Shown: positions 39,853-51,459, counted from the stretch's first letter. The stretch: DNA of 64,000 nt from Pseudomonas sp. A-RE-19 (GCF_019956555.1 NZ_JAHBDQ010000005.1:116100-180099), one strand, 5' to 3'. Notes: generated by a model not told the origin, from the letters alone. Made by a program: numbers and translations.

Positions 39853-41469
39853 ATGGCTCACACCAAAATCCTCTTTCGTGCTGCCGCTCGCGAGAGAATC
39901 CTGAGTGGCGCAACACAGTTGGCGGACGCGATCCGGGTGACCTTGGGGCCGAAATCGAAATCGGTGCTGATTCAGAATAAATGGGGTCATCCGACGGTCT
40001 GCAATGACGGCGTGACGATTGCCAAACGGATCGACCTGCTCGACCCCGAAGAGAATCTGGGTGCCCAGATGCTGCGTCAGGCCGCGGAGCGCACCGGCGA
40101 GGCGGTAGGGGACGGCACCAGTACGTCAACCATTCTGGCCCACGCCATCCTGGCCGACGGCATACGCAATGTCGTCGCGGGTGCCAGTGCGATCGACCTG
40201 AAACGCGGCATGGACCGGGGGCTTTTTCTGGTCGTGCAATCGCTGGTTGCCCAATCGCGTCCGGTCAGCACACTCAAGGAAAAGGCCCAGGTTGCCGCGC
40301 TTTCGGCGCACAACGATGCCGTCATCGGTCAACTGGTTGCCGATGCTCTGGAAAAAGTCGGCGTTGAAGGGGTTGTCAGTGTCGAGGAGTCCAAGACCAC
40401 GGAAACAGTGGTCGAGGTGATGGAAGGGATGCGCCTGGACCGTGGTTATGTCTCGCCTTATTTCGTGACCGATGCCGAGAAGATGCAGGTCGAACTCGAT
40501 GACGCCTACCTGCTGCTCTGTGACCATAAAATCGGCGTGCTCAAAGACCTGCTCCCCTTGCTGGAACTCATTGCTAAAAGTGGGCAACCCCTGGTGCTGA
40601 TCGCAGACGACATAGAAGGCGAGGCGTTGACCACGCTGGTGGTCAACCAGATCCGGGGTGTATTGCGGGCGGTAGCGATCAAGGCGCCAGGCTTCGGTGA
40701 TCGACGCAAGGAAATGCTGCAGGACATAGCCGTTCTGACCGGTGCAACCGTGGTGTCCGCTGACATGGGCATCAGTCTCGAGCAGGTGGATTTGAGCCAG
40801 TTGGGGCGAGCGCATCGGGTCGTTGTGCAAAAAGACAGCACGGCGCTGATTGGCGGCGCAGGCACACGCGAGGCTATCGAGGCGCGTGTGCAACAGATTC
40901 GTGTGCAAATGGACAGTACCACCAGCGATTACGACCGTGAAAAACTTCAGGAGCGACTGGCCAGGCTCTCTGGCGGTGTCGCCGTGATCCGGGTCGGTGC
41001 GCCTTCCGAAGCCGAGATGAAGGCACGTAAGGATGCGCTGGATGATGCGATTTCAGCGACCCGGGCGGCGATCGCCGAAGGCATTGTTCCGGGTGGCGGC
41101 CTGGCCCTGCTCAAGGCTGTGCCGATTATCGCGGCCGAGGAGGCGAACCATGAGGGCGATGTCAAAACCGGTCTGCAGATTCTCCGCCGGGCCCTGGAAG
41201 CGCCGGCCCGGATCATCGCTGAAAACTCGGCGGTGGATGCGGGCGTGGTCGTTGCTCGCATGCTCGCAGAACCGGAAAACATTGGCTTCGATGCGTCAGC
41301 CAATTGTTATGTGGACATGTACGAAGCCGGCATCATTGATCCGACCAAAGTGGTGCGCATAGCCCTGGAAAACGCTGTCTCAGTGGCCAGCATCTTGCTG
41401 CTCACCGAGGCGACCATGACCGATATTGCGGAAAAGGAATCGCCTGCCCAGCCACCGTTTCCTGAATGA
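39853..41469 (+). CDS. GroEL/Hsp60 chaperonin paralogue without GroES partner
   Basis: 538-residue chaperonin. The ATP site is visible as [23 protein letters not shown] and [11 protein letters not shown] (catalytic Asp near 87), followed by the intermediate/apical region [17 protein letters not shown] and the C-terminal [12 protein letters not shown]. The usual GGM-rich tail of housekeeping GroEL is missing: the protein ends in AQPPFPE. No groES gene is adjacent. It is most likely a stress-island paralogue that either borrows the chromosomal GroES or has diverged. Its 5' region holds an Anr-like site, and the ribosome-binding site GGAGAG lies seven bases before the ATG. Confidence 0.9.
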   Translation: MAHTKILFRAAARERILSGATQLADAIRVTLGPKSKSVLIQNKWGHPTVCNDGVTIAKRIDLLDPEENLGAQMLRQAAERTGEAVGDGTSTSTILAHAILADGIRNVVAGASAIDLKRGMDRGLFLVVQSLVAQSRPVSTLKEKAQVAALSAHNDAVIGQLVADALEKVGVEGVVSVEESKTTETVVEVMEGMRLDRGYVSPYFVTDAEKMQVELDDAYLLLCDHKIGVLKDLLPLLELIAKSGQPLVLIADDIEGEALTTLVVNQIRGVLRAVAIKAPGFGDRRKEMLQDIAVLTGATVVSADMGISLEQVDLSQLGRAHRVVVQKDSTALIGGAGTREAIEARVQQIRVQMDSTTSDYDREKLQERLARLSGGVAVIRVGAPSEAEMKARKDALDDAISATRAAIAEGIVPGGGLALLKAVPIIAAEEANHEGDVKTGLQILRRALEAPARIIAENSAVDAGVVVARMLAEPENIGFDASANCYVDMYEAGIIDPTKVVRIALENAVSVASILLLTEATMTDIAEKESPAQPPFPE

Positions 41470-41513
41470 CCTGCCGAGGTGTTTGAGCGGCACCGGCCCC
41501 CTTGCACAGCTAT

Positions 41514-41527
41514 TTGATATTTATCAA
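41514..41527 (+). promoter_or_regulatory. Anr/FNR box of the universal stress protein gene
   Basis: TTGATATTTATCAA is a perfect TTGAT-N4-ATCAA palindrome. With the box centre at 41520.5, a -41.5 placement puts the -10 hexamer exactly on GAATCT (41550-41555) and the transcription start near 41562, a textbook class II arrangement. Confidence 0.85.
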
Positions 41528-41650
41528 CGCCAGGGAGAGGCCAACGGAGGAATCTGGGTTGACGCTGGTGCTTGATCCAGCGAGCACGCAACGGCTGCCC
41601 CCGCACCAGGCAGTGCAGGCGTTGAAAGCCCACCTGTCTGGAGTCAGATC
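41528..41650 (+). promoter_or_regulatory. Promoter and 5' leader of usp, shared with 55010-55139
   Basis: Bases 41514-41600 align without gaps to 54996-55082 (62 of 87 identical by my count). The most conserved part is 41568-41600 (28 of 33), which begins TGCTTGAT and ends ACGGCTGCCC and lies just downstream of the predicted start of transcription. A short frame from TTG 41559 (GGAGG eight bases upstream) or GTG 41568 runs to 41654 and its TGA overlaps the usp ATG as ATGA, so it could couple translation. A CTGCC/GGCAG hairpin can form near the end of the shared block. Confidence 0.6.
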
Positions 41651-42541
41651 ATGAGCCAGTATCAACGGTTATTACTGATCATCAACCCGGCCCTGCGCCA
41701 TTCTCCCGCAATACACCATGCAGCGGCCCTGGCCAAGGCCAGCGGCGCGACTTTGCATATCGTTGCCTTGATAAAATCGTTGGATATTCTGTCGCTGCTG
41801 GAAGAGGGCGTGCGGGAAACAGCTCGGGAAGGCTACCTGCAAGACCATCGAGATTGGCTGCAGAGCCAGGCAAAGAATATCCGTGGCCGGGGGATCGAGG
41901 TGACGACGGAGGTGGCCTGGGCCGATGACCTGCAGCAGGACATTCTTGATCACGTCACGGAAATGCAGCCCGACCTGTTGATCAAGGAAGTCCAGCATGA
42001 ATCAGCGCTCAAGCGTGCGCTCTTCACCCCTCAGGATTGGCACTTGCTGCGCCACTGTCCGATACCGGTCTATCTGGTAGGCGCCAGTGGCCATGCCTTG
42101 CCGCGCAAGGTCGTGGCGGCGGTCGATGCTTCGGATACCGAGCCTTCAGACAGCGAGCTGAATGACCGGATTATCCAGCAGGCTTCCGGCCTCGCCCTGC
42201 AGTGTGATGCCGAGCTGCACCTGCTGTACGCCTGCGACACTTCGACAGACTATCTGGGTGATATGGGCGGCGGCGGTCTGACGCTGTCGGAACTGGCCAG
42301 GCAACAGCGCAAAACCCTGGAAAGATCGTTCCTCAAGTTGGCCGGCCGTTACGGTGTGCCCTCTGACCGTCGGCATTTCGTTCTGGGACATCCCGTCTCG
42401 GCGCTGAGCGAGTTCGCCTTCGAGCAACACGTGGATGTGATCGTGATGGGCAGGGTCCAGTCTCACGGTTTGAACAAGCTGGTGGGCAGCACGACCGAAC
42501 ATATCCTGTATCAGGTGCCTTGCAGCGTTCTGGCGGTCTAG
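41651..42541 (+). CDS. Tandem universal stress protein (two UspA domains)
   Basis: 296 residues: an N-terminal Usp domain (~1-145; YQRLLLIINPALRHSPA) and a C-terminal one (~150-296; KVVAAVDASDTEP) whose last part carries the nucleotide-binding G-rich loop (VMGRVQSHGL, LVGSTTEHIL). Tandem Usp proteins of Pseudomonas are induced by oxygen limitation through Anr and aid anaerobic survival. The start ATG at 41651 has GGAG seven bases upstream. It is followed directly by a terminator, so it is monocistronic. Confidence 0.9.
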   Translation: MSQYQRLLLIINPALRHSPAIHHAAALAKASGATLHIVALIKSLDILSLLEEGVRETAREGYLQDHRDWLQSQAKNIRGRGIEVTTEVAWADDLQQDILDHVTEMQPDLLIKEVQHESALKRALFTPQDWHLLRHCPIPVYLVGASGHALPRKVVAAVDASDTEPSDSELNDRIIQQASGLALQCDAELHLLYACDTSTDYLGDMGGGGLTLSELARQQRKTLERSFLKLAGRYGVPSDRRHFVLGHPVSALSEFAFEQHVDVIVMGRVQSHGLNKLVGSTTEHILYQVPCSVLAV

Positions 42542-42547
42542 GGGCGG

Positions 42548-42580
42548 GCCGGCATCAATAAACCTGATGCCGGCTTTGTT
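42548..42580 (+). terminator. Rho-independent terminator after usp
   Basis: Perfect 10-base stem GCCGGCATCA / TGATGCCGGC (42548-42557 and 42565-42574) with a seven-base loop, followed by TTTGTT. It separates usp from the acs-like operon. The remaining 42581-42660 must hold the operon promoter; no Anr box is present there. Confidence 0.85.
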
Positions 42581-42660
42581 CAAACCGGCTCGAACCACCG
42601 CAGGCGCTGTCGGGCAGACCACTGGCTGTTGAACAGCCGTGTATTGCCGAGGTGAATCAC

Positions 42661-44420
<1,760 letters not shown>

Positions 44421-44424
<4 letters not shown>

Positions 44425-45404
44425 GCCTCCAATCGTTGCCCCAGGGTATTTCGCTCGCCTTGCTACGGGACATGGTGCGCATCCGCCGCCTTGAGGAGCG
44501 CGCCGGCGAATTGTACGGGGAGGGCAAGATCCGTGGCTTCCTGCACCTGTATATCGGTGAAGAAGCGGTCGCCGTCGGCGTTTTGCATGCACTGGCAGCT
44601 GATGATGCGGTGGTCGCGACTTATCGCGAACATGGCCATGCCCTGATCAAGGGTGTGCCCATGAAGACGATCATGGCCGAGATGTACGGACGCCAGGAGG
44701 GATGCTCGCGAGGGCGCGGCGGTTCAATGCACTTGTTTGATGCCGGCACACGTTTTTTTGGTGGCAATGCCATTGTGGCCGGTGGCTTGCCACTCACGGT
44801 CGGCCTGGCACTGGCCGAGCGTATGCAGGGTGGATCGCGTCTCTCTGCGTGCTTTTTTGGTGAAGGCGCGATGGCGGAGGGCGCCTTTCATGAGGCCATC
44901 AACCTGGCCGCCTTGTGGCAGTTGCCGATGCTGTTTTGCTGCGAGAACAACTTGTATGCCATGGGCACGGCCCTGGAGCGTTCGCAGTCGCAAACCGACT
45001 TGTGTGCCAAAGCCTCGGCGTACAAGGTCGATGCCCGATCCGTCGATGGCATGGATGTGATCGCGGTGTACGAAGCCGCTTGTGATGCGGTTAAACATAT
45101 CCGGGAGGGGCACGGACCTTTTTTTCTGGAGTTTCGCACCTATCGATTTCGTGCCCACTCGATGTTCGACCCGCAGCTGTATCGCGACAAGGTTGAGGTG
45201 GAGCAATGGAAGACGCGCGGACCGATTCATACCTACAGTGCACAACTCAAGGCACAAGGCCTTTTGGACGAGCCCGGTTTTCTGGCGATCCTGGCCGAGG
45301 TGGACGCTGAAGTGGAGGCCGCCGTCGCTTATGCCGAAAGCGGGAGCCTGGAACCGCTTGAGGATCTGTCCCGCGATGTTTACACCCCGAGGTCGGTGTC
45401 ATGA
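44421..45404 (+). CDS. Thiamine-dependent dehydrogenase E1 alpha subunit (pyruvate/acetoin type)
   Basis: 327 residues. The thiamine-diphosphate motif runs [19 protein letters not shown] to CCENNLYAM (GDG-to-N spacing retained as GEG...N). The active-site loop [11 protein letters not shown] and the [13 protein letters not shown] phosphorylation-loop region are also present. Length and RGGSMH block match AcoA/PdhA. Together with the beta subunit it would decarboxylate a 2-oxo acid such as pyruvate, or cleave acetoin. Confidence 0.9.
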
Positions 45405-46387
45405 GCGCTCGTATGACGTATCGCGAAGCGTTGCGCGAGGCCCTGCGCGATGCGCTGCAGCGGGACCCTCGGGTATTTCTGATGGGCGAAGACGTCGGCC
45501 GATACGGTGGCAGCTATGCCGTGTCCCTGGGGTTGCTTGAAGCGTTCGGCCCCGAGCGCATTAGAGACGCACCGCTGTCGGAGTTAGGCTTTGTGGGGGC
45601 CGGCATCGGAGCGGCCCTGGGTGGCATGCGGCCGATTGTAGAAATCATGACCGTGAATTTCAGTCTGCTCGCCCTCGATCCTCTGATGAATACGGCCGCA
45701 GCCCTGAGGCACATGTCCGGTGGACAGCTCTCCGTTCCCCTGGTCGTGCGCATGGCGACAGGCGCCGGACGTCAGCTCGCCGCTCAACACTCCCACAGTC
45801 TTGAAGGGTGGTACGCGCATATTCCCGGCCTGAAAATTCTGGCTCCGGCGACCCTCGAAGACGCACGCGGCATGCTCTGGCCAGCGTTGCTGGATCCAGA
45901 CCCGGTGCTGATTTTCGAACATGCCCAGCTCTACAACATGGAGGGTGATACAGGCGACTGGGAGACGCTGGACATCAGTACCGCCAAGGTCCGCCGTGTC
46001 GGTAAGGACCTGACCCTGATTACGTACGGCGGCACACTCGGCAAAGCCCTGACGGCGGCGGAGCAACTGGCCGGGGAGGGCATTGATTGCGAAGTGATCG
46101 ACCTGCGGGTTCTGCGCCCTCTGGACGACCAGACAATCATGGCCTCGGTCTGTAAAACCCGTCGCGCCCTTGTCGTCGATGAAGGCTGGCGCAGCGGCAG
46201 TCTGGCCGCCGAGATCATCACGCGGATTATCGAACAGAGCTTTTTCGAGCTGGATGCTCCGCCAGCACGCGTGTGCAGCGCCGAGGTGCCGATACCTTAC
46301 CCACGGCATCTCGAAGAAGCCGCGTTGCCACAGGTGTCGACGATCGTCGCGGCCGCGCATGAGCTGTGCCAGGGGACGTCAGCGTGA
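45401..46387 (+). CDS. Thiamine-dependent dehydrogenase E1 beta subunit
   Basis: 328 residues of the transketolase-like beta subunit: [39 protein letters not shown] (catalytic histidine region) and a C-terminal transketolase domain ([26 protein letters not shown]). Overlaps E1alpha by four bases. The PYPxxLE ending is typical of PdhB/AcoB. Catalytic partner of the E1alpha subunit. Confidence 0.9.
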   Translation: MSARMTYREALREALRDALQRDPRVFLMGEDVGRYGGSYAVSLGLLEAFGPERIRDAPLSELGFVGAGIGAALGGMRPIVEIMTVNFSLLALDPLMNTAAALRHMSGGQLSVPLVVRMATGAGRQLAAQHSHSLEGWYAHIPGLKILAPATLEDARGMLWPALLDPDPVLIFEHAQLYNMEGDTGDWETLDISTAKVRRVGKDLTLITYGGTLGKALTAAEQLAGEGIDCEVIDLRVLRPLDDQTIMASVCKTRRALVVDEGWRSGSLAAEIITRIIEQSFFELDAPPARVCSAEVPIPYPRHLEEAALPQVSTIVAAAHELCQGTSA

Positions 46388-46427
46388 TGGCATCAACGTG
46401 TCGAACCCAGGGCCGGGAGGGTCAACC

Positions 46428-47543
46428 ATGATCGAATTCAAACTGCCGTCCCTGGGGGCCGATATGGATGAAGGCACGTTGCTGGAATGGAAAATCCATC
46501 CGGGCGATGCGCTCAAGCCGGGTCAGGTGATTGCCGTGGTCGATACGGCCAAGGCCGCCATCGACGTAGAGTGCTGGCACGACGGCACGGTCCTGCAGCT
46601 GCTGATCGACGTCGGCGCCAAGGTACCCGTGGGTACACCCATCGCGCTGTTGCTGGAGCCCGGTGAAAGTGCGCAGACCGCGCGACGGATACCGACCCCA
46701 CCGGTGCCGACCGCCGAAGAAAACCTATCCGATAGACGCCCGCGGATTTCTCCGGCTGCACGCAAGCGCGCTGCCGAGTTGGGGCTCATTGCCAGCCAAT
46801 TGCAAGGCCATGGCCCCCACGGTGTGGTGACCCTGGAAGATGTCGAGGCTGCCGCCCGTGTGGCCCCGGCGCCTGACCATAACCAGGCCATGCGTCACAC
46901 GATCGCAGCGGCCATGAGCCGTTCGAAACGCGAGATTCCCCATTATTACCTGAGCGAAACCATTGCTTTGGGCAAAGCCATGGCCTGGCTGCAGGCACAC
47001 AACGCACAAGCCACATTACAGGAACGCCTGTTGCCCAGTGTCTTGCTGCTCAAAGCGGTGGCGTTGGCCCTGCGCGACTATCCGCAGCTCAACGGTTCCT
47101 GGCGGAACAATGCCTTTGAACCCGCGCTCGATACTGACCTTGGGGTGGCAATCACCCTGCGCCAGGGCGGGCTGGTCGCCCCGGTGCTGCGTCATGTGGC
47201 GGACACGACCCTGACCGATTTGATGAGTGAACTGGCCAGCCTGGTGGAGCGCGCCCGCAGCGGTTCTCTGCGCAGCTCCGAGCTCGGTGGCGCGGGCATA
47301 ACGGTGACTCAACTCGGCGATCAGGGCGTAGACAGCGTCCTGGGTGTGATCTATCCGCCCCAGGTCGCCCTGGTCGGCTTCGGTCGTATCGGCGAGCGCC
47401 CCTGGGTGAACGAAGGCCAGTTGTGCGTCATGCCCACCGTCGTCAGCAGCTTGTCAGCCGATCATCGGGTCAGCGATGGTCACTATGGCGCACGCTTTCT
47501 GGGGGAAGTCCGTCGCTTGTTACAAACGCCAGAGAACCTTTGA
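46428..47543 (+). CDS. Dihydrolipoamide acyltransferase E2
   Basis: 371 residues in three parts. The lipoyl domain (1-78) has the lipoylated lysine in VDTAKAAID (Lys42). A peripheral-subunit-binding domain (~100-142, RISPAARKRAAELGL) would normally hold E1 or E3. The catalytic domain (~150-371) ends in the DHRVSDG acyltransferase site. A single lipoyl domain. The start is the ATG at 46428 with GGGAGG seven bases upstream, although the same frame is open for 258 bases before it. No E3 dihydrolipoyl dehydrogenase gene accompanies it, so a housekeeping E3 must be shared. Confidence 0.9.
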   Translation: MIEFKLPSLGADMDEGTLLEWKIHPGDALKPGQVIAVVDTAKAAIDVECWHDGTVLQLLIDVGAKVPVGTPIALLLEPGESAQTARRIPTPPVPTAEENLSDRRPRISPAARKRAAELGLIASQLQGHGPHGVVTLEDVEAAARVAPAPDHNQAMRHTIAAAMSRSKREIPHYYLSETIALGKAMAWLQAHNAQATLQERLLPSVLLLKAVALALRDYPQLNGSWRNNAFEPALDTDLGVAITLRQGGLVAPVLRHVADTTLTDLMSELASLVERARSGSLRSSELGGAGITVTQLGDQGVDSVLGVIYPPQVALVGFGRIGERPWVNEGQLCVMPTVVSSLSADHRVSDGHYGARFLGEVRRLLQTPENL

Positions 47544-47552
47544 GGTAAGCCT

Positions 47553-47831
47553 ATGGACCCGCTATCGGTACGCAATCAGGTGTTGAGCGCCTTGAAGGGC
47601 ATCGCTCCTGAAGTCGAGCCTGAGCAATTACGCAGTGACCGGTCGCTACGCGAGGAGGTAGATCTGGACTCGATGGACTGGCTTCGCCTCATCGAGGCCC
47701 TGCATCGGAGCCTGGGCATTGTCATTCCTGAAACCGATTACCAACACGTGGACACCCTGGACAAGCTTGTCGCCTATCTGATGCAAAAGGGTGAATCCAG
47801 CGTCGGCGAACCCACGATTCGCAATGGATGA
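47553..47831 (+). CDS. Acyl carrier protein-like protein
   Basis: 92 residues with the phosphopantetheine attachment motif DLDSMDW (Ser40) and a four-helix ACP-like pattern (VRNQVLSALK, DTLDKLVAYLM). It is the last gene of the acs-E1-E2 operon. Presence of a carrier protein here suggests an acyl intermediate passes to or from a phosphopantetheine arm, though what it carries is unknown. Confidence 0.85.
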   Translation: MDPLSVRNQVLSALKGIAPEVEPEQLRSDRSLREEVDLDSMDWLRLIEALHRSLGIVIPETDYQHVDTLDKLVAYLMQKGESSVGEPTIRNG

Positions 47832-47845
47832 AGATGAAGAGGCGA

Positions 47846-50245
47846 TCAATAGCGTAAGTTCTCCTGCCGCAGTCGTGCGAAGCGCGCAAGCGGCACGGCG
47901 TCGAGTGCCTGCGCCGCGTCAGGCGTCGCGCCGTCGCCAATTGCCTGCCACACGCTTTGCGAGCCGATCGAATCACGGGTCGCCGCCAGATCGAATACGT
48001 GGGGATAGAGCGTGTGCAGTGAGGCGAGCAGGGCCAGTCCCAGGTTTGCTACGGGACGTTGTGCGGGCATTGTGTCGCGCGTGATGCTCACGCCATGACA
48101 GAGCCGACCGCGCCAGGTTGACTCGGTGGGGACGAAGTCGACCGGCTCGAAATGCGCGCCGACATCAAACGCATTCAGCGCATTTGCGAGCCGGGTCGCG
48201 TCGATCCACGGTGCGCCAATCCATTCGAACGGATGCGGTGTGCCGCGCCCCACGCTCAGATTCGCGCCTTCAAGCAAGCCGACATCCGGGTACAGGTCGA
48301 GTTGGGCCAGCGTGCGCAGGTTCGGCGATAACGGCACCCAACCGAGCCCGGTATCGGCAAAGGTCATCGCACGCTGGTACCCCTGCATCGGCACGACGCG
48401 CAGATCCGCACCAATGTGCTTGTTGCGGTTGAACAGACTCGCCAATTCGCCGACCGTCATTCCAGGCTGTAGCGGCATAGGAAAATAGCCCGTGAACGAT
48501 TCTCGGCGACTGTCCAGCACCGGTCCGCCGAAGCGCTGTGCACCGAGCGGATCGGGCCGGTCCAGCACGAACAGAGGAATGCCTTGCGCAGCTGCGGCCT
48601 CAAGTGCGTAGCCGAGCGTCGTCTCATAGGTGAAGAAGCGCACGCCGGCATCCTGAATGTCGAAGATCAGCGCATCCAGCCCTTTGAGCGAACCTGCAGG
48701 GAAGCGCTGCGTTGCGCCATAGAGACTGTGTACGGTGAGTCCCGTTGCTGCGTCGAGTGTGTCGCCGACCCGCTCATCCACGTCGATGTTCAGCCCGTGC
48801 TCCGGTGAGAACAATGCCGCCAGCCTGACACCTGGCGCGTGTGCGAGGACGTCGACGGTGCGCCGGCCGTTGGCGTCGAAACCGCTGCGATTGGTGATCA
48901 AGCCCACGCGCATGCCGACGAGCGGGGCAAACTGCTGCTCCTGGAGCACATCGATACCGGTCCGCACCGGCCCCGTCGAACTCGGCAGGCGATCGGCGGC
49001 ACGCAATGCCGGCAGTGCGGAGGGCAGCCCCCGCGCGATTTGCGCGACGCTCACCGAAGCCCCGCGACTTGCCAACAGTGCGAGCAACTGTGCACGAAGC
49101 GGGCGAGCATCACCGCTGTCGTCCGGATACACCCGGTTGCTCAGGATGATGATGAACTGGCCCGTCACCCGATCAATCCACAGCCCCGTGCCGGTGTATC
49201 CGGTATGGCCGATGACGCCAATTGGCGGCAGGCGATCATGGTCAGGCACGAACGGCGCGGCCAGTTCCCAGCCCAGGCCACGCCACGGCACGGTGTCGAG
49301 CGGCGAAGCAGCACTCGCGAGGGCAGCGATGCTCGCTGGCCGCAGAATCTGCCGGGTGCCTGTACGGCCCTGGTTCAGCACCATCTGCGCGAAACGTGCG
49401 AGGTCGTCCGCCGTGGAAAACAGCCCGGCGTTGCCGGAGACGCCGCCCATCCATTGAGCCGTCGGATCATGCACGCGCCCCCGGAGTATGCCGGCCTGGT
49501 TGACAATCGTCGGCGCACTGCGTGCCGCTCGCTGGGCGTCCGGCAGAAAAACCGTGTCGCGCATACCCAGCGGTCCGAAGATGTGAACCTGACAATACGC
49601 GTTGAGCGGGCTGTGCGTGATGCGCTCGACCAGTTCGCCCAGCACCACGAAATTCAGGTCACTGTAAATGACGTGCTCACCTGGCGCGTCGCGCAACCGC
49701 TGCGCCGCGATAGCGCTCAACACACCTTCCCGACCCGGATGTACCGGCCGCGCAGGCAGGTCTGGCCGCAGCCCGGAGGTGTGCGCAAGCAGGTTGCGCA
49801 CCGTCACCGCGTCTTTGCCGTATGACGCAAAGGCTGGCCAATACCGCGCAACAGGTGCGTCCAGGTCGATACGGCCCGCTTCGGCCAGTTGCATAATCGC
49901 CGTCGTGGTCGCGATGACCTTGGTCAGCGATGCGAGATCGAACTCGGTCTCCAGCGACATCGGTTCGGGGGAAGGCGCCGTCGCGCGTTGTCCAAACGCT
50001 TGGCGATAGCGCACATGCGTTGCGTCCCCGATCAGGACAACGGCCCCCGGAATGCGCCCAGCGGCGATCTGGCCCTCGACGATCTGTGCGACTTGCAAGC
50101 GCGCCACCGCATCGAAGTCGGTGGCGCTCGCAATCTGCGTCACCGTCGCCATGCCAAGCAGCATCGCCCAGCGTTTCAGTGCGCCGATCAACGGTGTGGC
50201 AGATCGGCGGCTTCGTAGTGATTGCGCGGGTTCCATAACATCCAT
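47846..50245 (-). CDS. Beta-lactamase-family serine hydrolase fused to NamZ-type (DUF1343) exo-muramidase
   Basis: 799-residue two-enzyme fusion. Residues ~45-400 form a class C beta-lactamase/AmpH-type hydrolase with the SxxK motif SLTK (Ser106) and a YSD second motif, expected to act on peptidoglycan peptides or esters. Residues ~430-799 match DUF1343, the NamZ family of exo-beta-N-acetylmuramidases (VGLITNRSGFD, LFSPEHGL, DIQDAGVRFFTYE, VLDRPDPLG, EGANLSVGRGTPHPFEWIG). A hydrophobic stretch near residues 25-40 suggests export. The start is uncertain; it overlaps the upstream gene by 58 bases. Probably a periplasmic cell-wall fragment recycling enzyme. Confidence 0.85.
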   Translation of the reverse strand: MDVMEPAQSLRSRRSATPLIGALKRWAMLLGMATVTQIASATDFDAVARLQVAQIVEGQIAAGRIPGAVVLIGDATHVRYRQAFGQRATAPSPEPMSLETEFDLASLTKVIATTTAIMQLAEAGRIDLDAPVARYWPAFASYGKDAVTVRNLLAHTSGLRPDLPARPVHPGREGVLSAIAAQRLRDAPGEHVIYSDLNFVVLGELVERITHSPLNAYCQVHIFGPLGMRDTVFLPDAQRAARSAPTIVNQAGILRGRVHDPTAQWMGGVSGNAGLFSTADDLARFAQMVLNQGRTGTRQILRPASIAALASAASPLDTVPWRGLGWELAAPFVPDHDRLPPIGVIGHTGYTGTGLWIDRVTGQFIIILSNRVYPDDSGDARPLRAQLLALLASRGASVSVAQIARGLPSALPALRAADRLPSSTGPVRTGIDVLQEQQFAPLVGMRVGLITNRSGFDANGRRTVDVLAHAPGVRLAALFSPEHGLNIDVDERVGDTLDAATGLTVHSLYGATQRFPAGSLKGLDALIFDIQDAGVRFFTYETTLGYALEAAAAQGIPLFVLDRPDPLGAQRFGGPVLDSRRESFTGYFPMPLQPGMTVGELASLFNRNKHIGADLRVVPMQGYQRAMTFADTGLGWVPLSPNLRTLAQLDLYPDVGLLEGANLSVGRGTPHPFEWIGAPWIDATRLANALNAFDVGAHFEPVDFVPTESTWRGRLCHGVSITRDTMPAQRPVANLGLALLASLHTLYPHVFDLAATRDSIGSQSVWQAIGDGATPDAAQALDAVPLARFARLRQENLRY

Positions 50246-51459
50246 CCATCGGTGTCGGCGGCATCGGCGGCGTTGACCTGCGCACTGATCGCCGCTGCAT
50301 CAAACGGGCGATGATCGAACGCATAGTCACGAAAGGCCTGCAGCCAGGGACGAAAGCGCACACCCGGCAGTCGAGTGCGCTGCATCGCCTCCGCCAGGGT
50401 GCGCCTGACAATCTGGCCGGGGTCGGCAGTCGGGTTGGTAAAACCCGGCAGCCCCCACGTGAAACTGGAGGGGTACAGCATCGGAGAAATATAGTCGAGC
50501 GCCGCGCCCAGTTGTTCGATTTGCTGGCCGATCGCGGTGTCATTCAGATTCCAGCAGACATAGCCAAAGATGTCCGCGGAGATGAATACATTGTAGGGGG
50601 CGAGCCGTGCGCGTGCGGCCTGCAGGAAGTCGATGATCGCCGCGGTCCGGTTGGCTTGGGTGTTCGGGAGGGCAAAGCGCAGCCCGCTCTTGTCGGGAAA
50701 GCGCACATAGTCGAACTGGATCTCGTCGAAACCCATCCGCGCGGCCTCCTCGGCGACATCAAGATTGTGCTCCCGGACGTCATGCGAAAACGGATCCATC
50801 CATTGCAGATTTTCGCGATCCCGCCACGGCTCGCCGTCCGCGGTGTGCACGCTCCACTGCGGATGAGCGTCGGCCAGTGGATCGTCCTTGAACACCACGA
50901 TGCGCGCGATCAAGTACAGGTGTTGTGCATGCAGCCTGGCAAGCAGCGCCGGAAAATCTTTTGCCTGGGGGGCGTGCTGAGTCACGTGAGCTGCCGCGCC
51001 GATCGCCTCGCGCGCCGCACTGCGATACGGCGTCAGGCCGCGGTCGCCCTTGACGTCGATCACCAATGCATTGATCACGGTGTTTTCAGTCAGGCTGACG
51101 GCGTTGTTACGCAGGGTTGAACTGGTCACGCCGAACACCGACAGATAGACCGCTTTGGGGCGAAACGGGGTCAGCGCGAGCGTCACGGGCGTTTCGTCGT
51201 TCACCTTAGCCTCGGTACGCAGATATCCTGGGGCGCGGGCCGCGACACGCTCGGCCGCCTGAGCCGTCTCGAACCGTCCGTTTTCATCGGTACGCATCAC
51301 GCCGAGCGATGTCGTGATGATTGCGTCGGCGACCGGAGTCTGCGTGCTTGAGTCGAGTACGACACCGGTGACGGCCAGTGCGCCTCGCTCGGTCAGCAGG
51401 GCTGCGACGGCAAGTAGCGCCGGGATCGCATAGCGCCTCAATGCGCGGATGAAGGTCAT
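50188..51459 (-). CDS. Putative periplasmic glycoside hydrolase (DUF4015 type) with carboxypeptidase-regulatory-like domain
   Basis: 423 residues. A signal peptide (ALRRYAIPALLAVAALLTERG) is followed by a ~70-residue beta-sandwich of the carboxypeptidase-regulatory type (VTGVVLDSSTQTPVADA). A TIM-barrel glycosidase-like domain then has MGFDEIQFDYVRFPD, DIFGYVCW and YISPMLYPSSF, the hallmarks of DUF4015. Substrate unknown, presumably a glycan. Middle gene of the three-gene cassette on the minus strand, overlapping the deacetylase gene by four bases. Confidence 0.8.
   Translation of the reverse strand: MTFIRALRRYAIPALLAVAALLTERGALAVTGVVLDSSTQTPVADAIITTSLGVMRTDENGRFETAQAAERVAARAPGYLRTEAKVNDETPVTLALTPFRPKAVYLSVFGVTSSTLRNNAVSLTENTVINALVIDVKGDRGLTPYRSAAREAIGAAAHVTQHAPQAKDFPALLARLHAQHLYLIARIVVFKDDPLADAHPQWSVHTADGEPWRDRENLQWMDPFSHDVREHNLDVAEEAARMGFDEIQFDYVRFPDKSGLRFALPNTQANRTAAIIDFLQAARARLAPYNVFISADIFGYVCWNLNDTAIGQQIEQLGAALDYISPMLYPSSFTWGLPGFTNPTADPGQIVRRTLAEAMQRTRLPGVRFRPWLQAFRDYAFDHRPFDAAAISAQVNAADAADTDGWMLWNPRNHYEAADLPHR

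Noticed and set aside
42615..42650. Possible sigma-54 promoter (TGGC ... GC) before the acs-like operon
   Set aside because: The -24 half matches loosely but the -12 half lacks the TTGC core; spacing alone is not enough.
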